Below, one piece after another: positions 59,110 through 64,000 of a stretch of 64,000 nucleotides of DNA. Numbering within the stretch: position 1 is the stretch's first letter; each line of letters starts with the position of its first letter. The notes beneath the pieces are model-generated. The model made no database searches. It saw only the letters and a list, made by a program, of their open reading frames with translations, and was not told the origin of the DNA. A program made the translations under genes and the position numbers. Source of the DNA: Eptesicus fuscus (Eukaryota > Chordata > Mammalia > Chiroptera > Vespertilionidae); assembly GCF_027574615.1 (NCBI RefSeq), contig NC_072487.1:68852790-68916789 (forward strand). Direction: 5' to 3'.

Positions 59110-59199
59110 GTCTGAGGCCAGGAACTGAATATGGGATCGGTGTGTCTGCTGTGAAGGGAGACATGGAGAGCATTCCGGCCACCATCAACGCGGCCACAG
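59110..59199 (+). CDS. TNC: TNC exon 9: end of FNIII domain 4
   Basis: The acceptor is CTCTCTTAG and the donor is ACAG|GTGAGG; at 90 nt it is phase 1-1, residues 954-983 plus one base. It encodes LRPGTEYGIGVSAVKGDMES and IPATINAAT. The FG loop carries KGD at residues 969-971 (59154-59162), where human TNC has KED. The position is structurally homologous to RGD in domain 3. Exons 8 and 9 together give a 92-residue domain. Confidence 0.96.
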
Positions 59200-59293
59200 G
59201 TGAGGCACCTGGACTCTCTCCCAGCCCCCACCCCAGGCGCGCTCTCACAGACACAGGGTTCAGGAGGCAGAAAACCTGCTTTAAAAGAAACAG

Positions 59294-59498
59294 TAGGCCC
59301 TGCTGGTGTGGCTCAGTGGTTGAGCATCAATCTATGAACGAGGAGGTCACGGTTTGATTCCCAATCAGGGCACATGCCAGGGCTGTGGGCTCGATCCCCA
59401 GTAGGGGGCATGCAGGAGGCAGCTGATCAATGATTCTCTCTCATCATTGATGTTTCTATCTCTCCATTTCTGAAATCAATAAAAATAAAACAATTTTA
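59294..59498 (+). mobile_element. Ves SINE (sense)
   Basis: Perfect duplication AAAAGAAACAG at 59283-59293 and 59499-59509. Head GGCCCTGCTGGTGTGGCTCA; tail CAATAAAAATAAAACAATT. It lies just downstream of exon 9. Confidence 0.93.
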
Positions 59499-60422
59499 AA
59501 AAGAAACAGAGAAAGGAGCCCCTACGGTCATCTAGCCCAGATGTCCCATTAGAAAGTCACTTGAGCACACCACATCCAAATGATTCCCACGCTGCTCTCA
59601 GGACAGAAGGGAACAGCGGCTTTCTTCTTAGGAAATATTGGAACCAGACTTTATCAGAAATATACAAACTTTTAAAGTTTGTAACCAATTCCAGGGTTGT
59701 TGTTTTTCTGTATCACTGACTGATTAAAACACATCTGGGGGATTTCTCTTAATACACACTTAATGTGTATACTCTGCTCACATAAATTACAAGTGGCCAG
59801 AACACAGGTTGAGTCAGACTTTGCTCTCACCCATGCATCCTGAAGTGCCAACCTCTGGGTGAGGATGGTGAGGGGCTCCCTGATTTGAAGCCATTGATTC
59901 TTCAATTTTTTTTTTCTGGGAATGTTGTAAAAGAGAAACCCCTTTTCTCTCTCCCTCCGCCAGCCTCCTCCTGACCTCCCCTCTGAAGGAAAGGGAGGCT
60001 GGAGAGCAGAGGTCATGCTTTATTGAACCCCTCATTATGCAAGAGCCAGTACATATTCTGTTTGATCTTTTTCTTTTAAGGTAATTGTAGATTCACATGC
60101 TGTTGAAATAATACAGAGACACTCCCCTAAACCCCTCACCCAGGTTCCCCCAATGGTAACAACTGTTTAATTATAGAGCAATATCACAACTAAGAAACTG
60201 ACATTGATACAAATCTGCCAACTTTATTCAGATGCACTCATCTCTGTGAGTGTATTTCGTTGTACAGTTTTATCACATGTAAACTTTGAACCCTTCACTA
60301 CAGTCAAAACACAGAGTAGTTCCATCACTGGGATCTCTCTTCCATTTCTATACCACGACACCTCCCTCCCTCCCTGTCCCAAACCCTTAGCAATCATCTC
60401 GATGATTTTGTCATTTCAAGAA

Positions 60423-60701
60423 TCTATACATATAAAAGCCTAAGCAACCGTTATGACCAAATGACCACAACAACCAGTCGACCAGTCGCTATGACGCGCA
60501 CTGACCACCAGGGGGCAGATGCTCAACACAGGAGCTGCCCCCTGGTGGTCAGTGCACTCCCACAGCCAACCTCCCGCAGCCCCTACACCCCCACCTCACC
60601 AGCCGGACTTGATCAGCCCCAATGGGGTCTGGGCAAAACGCCCTGATAGGCCCCAATGGCAGGCCAGGCTGAGGGACCCTACCCGTGCACTGGGCCTCTA
60701 G
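60423..60701 (+). mobile_element. Short non-autonomous Helitron nested in L1
   Basis: This 279-bp element has 5' TC at 60423, 3' GGGCCTCTAG at 60701, and exact A^T target. A perfect 21-bp inverted repeat (60498-60518 with 60535-60555) carries CCACCAGGGGGCAG on each arm. One arm of the usual 3' GTGCAC hairpin has been lost. Confidence 0.93.
60498..60555. repeat. 21-bp perfect inverted repeat with paired CTCF-like cores
   Basis: Left arm 60498-60518 and right arm 60535-60555 pair at all positions over a 16-nt loop. Each arm contains CCACCAGGGGGCA, which fits the CTCF core CCASYAGRKGGCR at every position; the two cores face each other. Binding is untested. Confidence 0.85.
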
Positions 60702-61062
60702 TGCTACATAAAAGGCATCATATAGTATGCAACCTTTAGAGATTGGCTTTGTCACTCAGCATAATTCTCTTGAGATCCATCCAAATTGTTTCTTGGATCA
60801 ATTTCTTTTTAAATTCTGTTAATTGAGTAGCATTTTGTGGTATGGGTATGCCACTATGTTCCTTTCAGTCTTCCAAAAACCCGGCTAGGTAATTTACAGT
60901 GGCATCTACAAGGTGAAAACTGAGGCCCAGTTAGGTGACTCTCCTAAAGCCCCCAGTGCTTGATAGTGGACCTGGGGCTGCAGCCCGGAGCCAGCTGCCT
61001 TTCAGTCCCAGAAGCAGCCTGCCTCCTAGCCTGAGGAGTGTTCATCTCTGTGTTTTCCTCAG

Positions 61063-61326
61063 ATATGGACGCCCCCAAGGACCTTCGGGTGTCTGAAACT
61101 GCAGAGACCACCCTGACCCTGCTCTGGAGGTCACCGTTGGCCAAGTTTGACCATTACCGCCTCAACTACAGCCTTGCCTCGGGCCAGCCAATGGAGGTGC
61201 AGCTACCCAGAGACACTACCTCCTACGTCCTGAGAGGCCTGGAACCAGGGCAGGAATATGCCATCCTCCTGAGAGCGGAGAAGGGCAGGCATAAGAGCAA
61301 GGCCGCGCGGGTAAAGGCATCCACAG
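61063..61326 (+). CDS. TNC: TNC exon 10: fibronectin type III domain 5
   Basis: The acceptor is TTTTCCTCAG and the donor is ACAG|GTGAGG; at 264 nt it is phase 1-1, residues 984-1071 plus one base. The domain begins DMDAPKDLRVSETAETTLTL and ends RHKSKAARVKAST. FN5 is the reported heparin, growth-factor and TLR4-interacting region in the family. The sequon NYS (1018) is kept. The human sequon at 1034 (RNTT) is RDTT here. The next exon, an alternatively spliced or constitutive FNIII domain, is beyond the window. Confidence 0.97.
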
Positions 61327-62094
61327 GTGAGGTCAGCCCCCAAGCTCCCTGCAGACACTGTTAACTGAGGTTTGCAGACCCAGCGGCCAGGCTGCCTTCA
61401 CACGAGAACACCCAGTGGGAAGTCCCGCTACTCTCTCCACGCAGGAAGCCTCTAAATGCCACTTTGAAAGAGCAACTTACTAACCTTTCCCTCTTGACAA
61501 CTGAGTCAGCAGTTTCCTTGCTGGGTGATCAATAGCGGTTTTCAACTTTTTCCTCCCAGGAGAACTTAAAGCATCAGGATTTGTGTTTGTCTTTGGTTCT
61601 TTTTTTCTTTTAATTTTGTGTTCAAATTGTTTATTGTCCCTGCCTCCTTTAGCCTAACAATTAACTTACATTTAATTTTATTTCTCTTCAAGATGACCAG
61701 GATGTTGGTAATAACTCTTTGGTTATTTCTCCTTCAGTGTTTCTATTCCAGGTTTTTGCTTTCCTCTAAGGTTACCTGAAAAGTTGCACATGGTCCTTGG
61801 AGCCTTCTTTCAAAGTACCCTCCTCATTTTCTGTTTCCTCTTAGTCATTAAGAGTGAACTTCACCTTCCCATGGCTGCTGATCTTGACCTCCAGTGTCCC
61901 TGCCAGCCCTGTGATTCTGTTCTTTGTACCTGCTGCCACATTTCCTCATAGGCTAAAACGAAAAAAAAAAAAAAATCAGTTCTTCCTATATGAAAATATA
62001 CACATATAATTTTGGCCCCAAAATATAAAAGATTATAATGGAAAATGTTAATTCTTCAGGATTTGACAAGTAATAGTCTTTAGTTTCAATTTAA

Positions 62095-62320
62095 CTAGTA
62101 AGTATTGAGAACCCACTGAATACACTTTAGTGTGCTAGTACTTGAAGGGCAAGTGGGTCATGTACTTAGTATTGTCACTTTGGCTCAGGTGCTCCTGCTC
62201 ACAGACCGTGGGGAAGACCAGATATTCAGAGTATTAGATGGAACTCAACCAAGGACAGGGAATGATTGGGAGAATCAGGAGCAGCCAGAGTGTCATGACA
62301 GAGATGTTATTCCAGCTGAA
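62095..62320 (-). repeat. Probable L2 relic (antisense)
   Basis: AGTATTGAGAACCCACTGAA resembles the reversed L2 tail; the remainder is poorly preserved. Confidence 0.4.
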
Positions 62321-63104
62321 TCTCTCTAAACAGAAAAGAGGTTGTAATGATGGACAAATATGGAAATGCCTTTGAGTCTTTGTCATGTCTGAATACTTTC
62401 ACCAGCATAGAACATAAATCTCAAATAACAGCCACTTGGAACCTGCTTTCCTCTCTCATAAAGTGAATCTGAGGCTAGGTGATTCAGGGATAGCATAGCA
62501 GATCCAAATTATCAGTGACTCAGGCTCCTTCTCGCTTTCTGTTCCACTCTTCTTGGCTTCCGTTCTCAAAGTCACCTCCATGTCACAACACGGCTGCTGC
62601 AGTACAGCCCTCATACCTGTGTTCTAGGCAGCATAACAGAGGGGAAAAAAAGAACCAAAAAGAGAGCCTACTAGATGAGTCTTTTTGGAAACCTCCCTAA
62701 TGCCTTCTACTCACATTTCATCCATTGTTCCTGGCTGTAAGTTAGATTTAGGAAAGACTAAGTAGTCTCTGGCTGAGCATGTTGCTGCCACATAAAAGGG
62801 TGGTTGTCTGTAAGGAGAGAGAAGAGGCATCTGGTATACCACAGCAGCCTGTTCAGAGACTGAAGTGAGCCCCGGCAGTCAGTTCCACTGACTGAGCAAC
62901 TGCTTCCCACCAGCTCTGAGCTGATCATCGGGGTGCTCTGGAGAGGAAGCCTAATCACAGACGAAGGCGGGCAGGACAGAATCAGGAAGGAATAAATTGA
63001 TGGTAGAGATTTGAACATGGCAGCTTGATATAAGGTATCAAGGGATAAAGAATTTGAAAAACAAAAAAGAGGGAATTCCTCCTCTTCCTTTTTCTCCCAC
63101 TCCC

Positions 63105-63131
63105 TCCCCCTCTCTCTCTCTCTCTCTCTCC
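63105..63131. repeat. (CT)n tract
   Basis: About twelve CT units inside a pyrimidine-rich stretch of intron 10. Confidence 0.9.
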
Positions 63132-63584
63132 GCTTTTCCCTGAGTTTGACAAATGCTGTATCAAAGAGAGTTTCATAGCTCCATCCAATTATATTAGCCT
63201 CTGGCTATAGCCACGTTATCCCCGATCTCCAGGAGGGAAGCCCAGGCCTGGTAGCACAGAGAGAGGCAAGCTTTCAAGTGAACCACAGGCTGGGGTTACT
63301 TTGTGTCTGACTGAGAGCCCCTTTTTGGCATCCCAAAGGCTCATGATTTCATTTCCCAGGCATGCCTCCTTAACACTGTTTCAAAGAAATCATTTGTATA
63401 TTTAAGGACATTGTTCATTATAAGAAAAATGTGCAAAGTCCCTTTTATTGGTTCTTTGCTCACTGTCTCCATAATATATCTCTCTATAGCTTTCTCCATA
63501 GAACTATTTTATTTTATTAAAATTGCTTCTCTTGAATTCTGTCTTCCCAAGTCTCTTACTTTACTACAGTCAATAATATACAAG

Positions 63585-63900
63585 TGTGCTCTGTGCTAAG
63601 TTCTGGGGATGTTAGATCAATTAAGACAGGTCTGTGCTCCGAGGAATTCACTACCTAGTAAACAAGAAAGCATGATACTCCACTTCCTGGAATTGGGGGT
63701 GCAGAGCAGGCAGCCGGAGCACAGAATGACTTTAAGCATCAGGAAAGATTTAAAAATAAAATAAATAAAATGGGAGGAAGCTGTTGGACAGACACCTAGA
63801 GACAAACAGGACTGTGTTGTGGAATATGTAAAGAAACAGAAGTCCAGGCACTTAGCCTTGGTAAGCACATAGAAAGAAAAAAGAAATATGAAGTGGAAGC
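63585..63900 (-). repeat. L2 relic (antisense)
   Basis: GTGCTAAGTTCTGGGGATGT and GAGGAATTCACTACCTAGTA follow reversed L2 order. Confidence 0.6.
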
Positions 63901-64000
63901 TCTTAGATAGACATACCATGTGGCTACAAGTCTTGAAATGTCAAAGGGCTGTAGATTCAAACCTCAGAAGAAAGGGACTTCTAGTTGTGCATCACTAGAT

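Larger units (their letters stand above)
60063..60890. mobile_element. Ancient L1 3' fragment interrupted by a Helitron
   Basis: GTAGATTCACATGCTGTTGA, CAATATCACAACTAAGAAAC, TTTTGTCATTTCAAGAA, then after the Helitron TGCTACATAAAAGGCATCAT and GATTGGCTTTGTCACTCAGC are in L1 3' order. The halves join seamlessly at A60422 and T60702. Confidence 0.75.
59200..61062 (+). other. TNC: TNC intron 9
   Basis: This 1.9-kb intron holds a sense Ves SINE, then an ancient L1 3' fragment interrupted by a short Helitron. The stretch 59510-60060 is unique-looking. Confidence 0.88.
20135..64000 (+). other. TNC: Tenascin-C gene, 5' half (truncated by window end)
   Basis: Tenascin-C is a secreted hexameric extracellular-matrix glycoprotein that modulates adhesion in development, wound repair and tumours. 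Exons by GT-AG boundaries and frame: e1 20135-20321 (non-coding), e2 47218-47807 (ATG 47351), e3 50520-51929, e4 53224-53487, e5 54712-54827, e6 55537-55693, e7 57420-57689, e8 58686-58871, e9 59110-59199, e10 61063-61326. The joined CDS is 3214 nt with no stop. Domain order is signal peptide, assembly region with coiled coil, 14.5 EGF repeats, FN1-FN5. FN1, FN3 and FN5 each occupy one exon and FN2 and FN4 two each, as in known mammalian TNC genes. All introns are phase 1 except intron 5 (phase 0). The 3' half is outside the window. Confidence 0.98.
61327..64000 (+). other. TNC: TNC intron 10, partial
   Basis: The donor is GTGAGG and no acceptor or FNIII exon is reached before the window ends. 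It contains two antisense L2-like relics (about 62095-62320 and 63585-63900), a run of 14 A near 61960, and a (CT)n tract at about 63110-63131. Confidence 0.85.

Overview
This window is vertebrate nuclear DNA, almost certainly from a vespertilionid bat. It carries the 5' half of the tenascin-C gene (TNC) on the + strand. The host call rests on repeats: many Ves-type tRNA-derived SINEs, several non-autonomous Helitrons (5' TC, 3' CTAG, A^T target, GTGCAC hairpin near the 3' end), and short hAT elements with perfect 8-bp target duplications. Helitrons at this density are known among mammals only in vespertilionid bats. The genus cannot be resolved from the sequence.

Layout. Positions 1 to about 19.9 kb are intergenic, with old MIR, L2 and MER20 copies, two Ves SINEs, two hAT MITEs, one solo LTR and microsatellites; I see no gene there. 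The TNC promoter (AP-1 site, octamer, TATA box) and non-coding exon 1 lie at 19.9-20.3 kb. Intron 1 (26.9 kb) is filled with repeats, including a back-to-back Helitron pair and a Helitron nested in a mariner MITE. Exon 2 (47218-47807) has the start codon, signal peptide and oligomerisation region. Exon 3 (50520-51929) encodes all 14.5 EGF-like repeats. Exons 4-10 (53224-61326) encode fibronectin type III domains FN1 to FN5. The window ends in intron 10, so the alternatively spliced FN domains, constitutive FN6-8 and the fibrinogen-like domain lie beyond it. The joined coding part is 3214 nt, or 1071 complete codons, and residue numbering runs in step with human tenascin-C as I remember it.

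The most notable observations are: (1) a 67-bp copy (66/67 identical) of EGF-4/5 coding sequence in intron 3, lying beside a 28-bp inverted duplication, which looks like a replication template switch; (2) a Gly-to-Ser change in the alpha9 integrin motif AEIDGIEL of FN3 (here AEIDSIEL), while the RGD loop is kept; (3) a KGD tripeptide in the FG loop of FN4, at the position homologous to the RGD of FN3; (4) Helitrons carrying perfect CTCF core matches (one as a 21-bp inverted pair), YY1-like core clusters, a perfect 34-bp palindrome and a 32-bp minisatellite.

Repeat-family names, human residue comparisons and motif identities come from memory of the families; no database was searched. Boundaries of old repeats (MIR, L2) are approximate.
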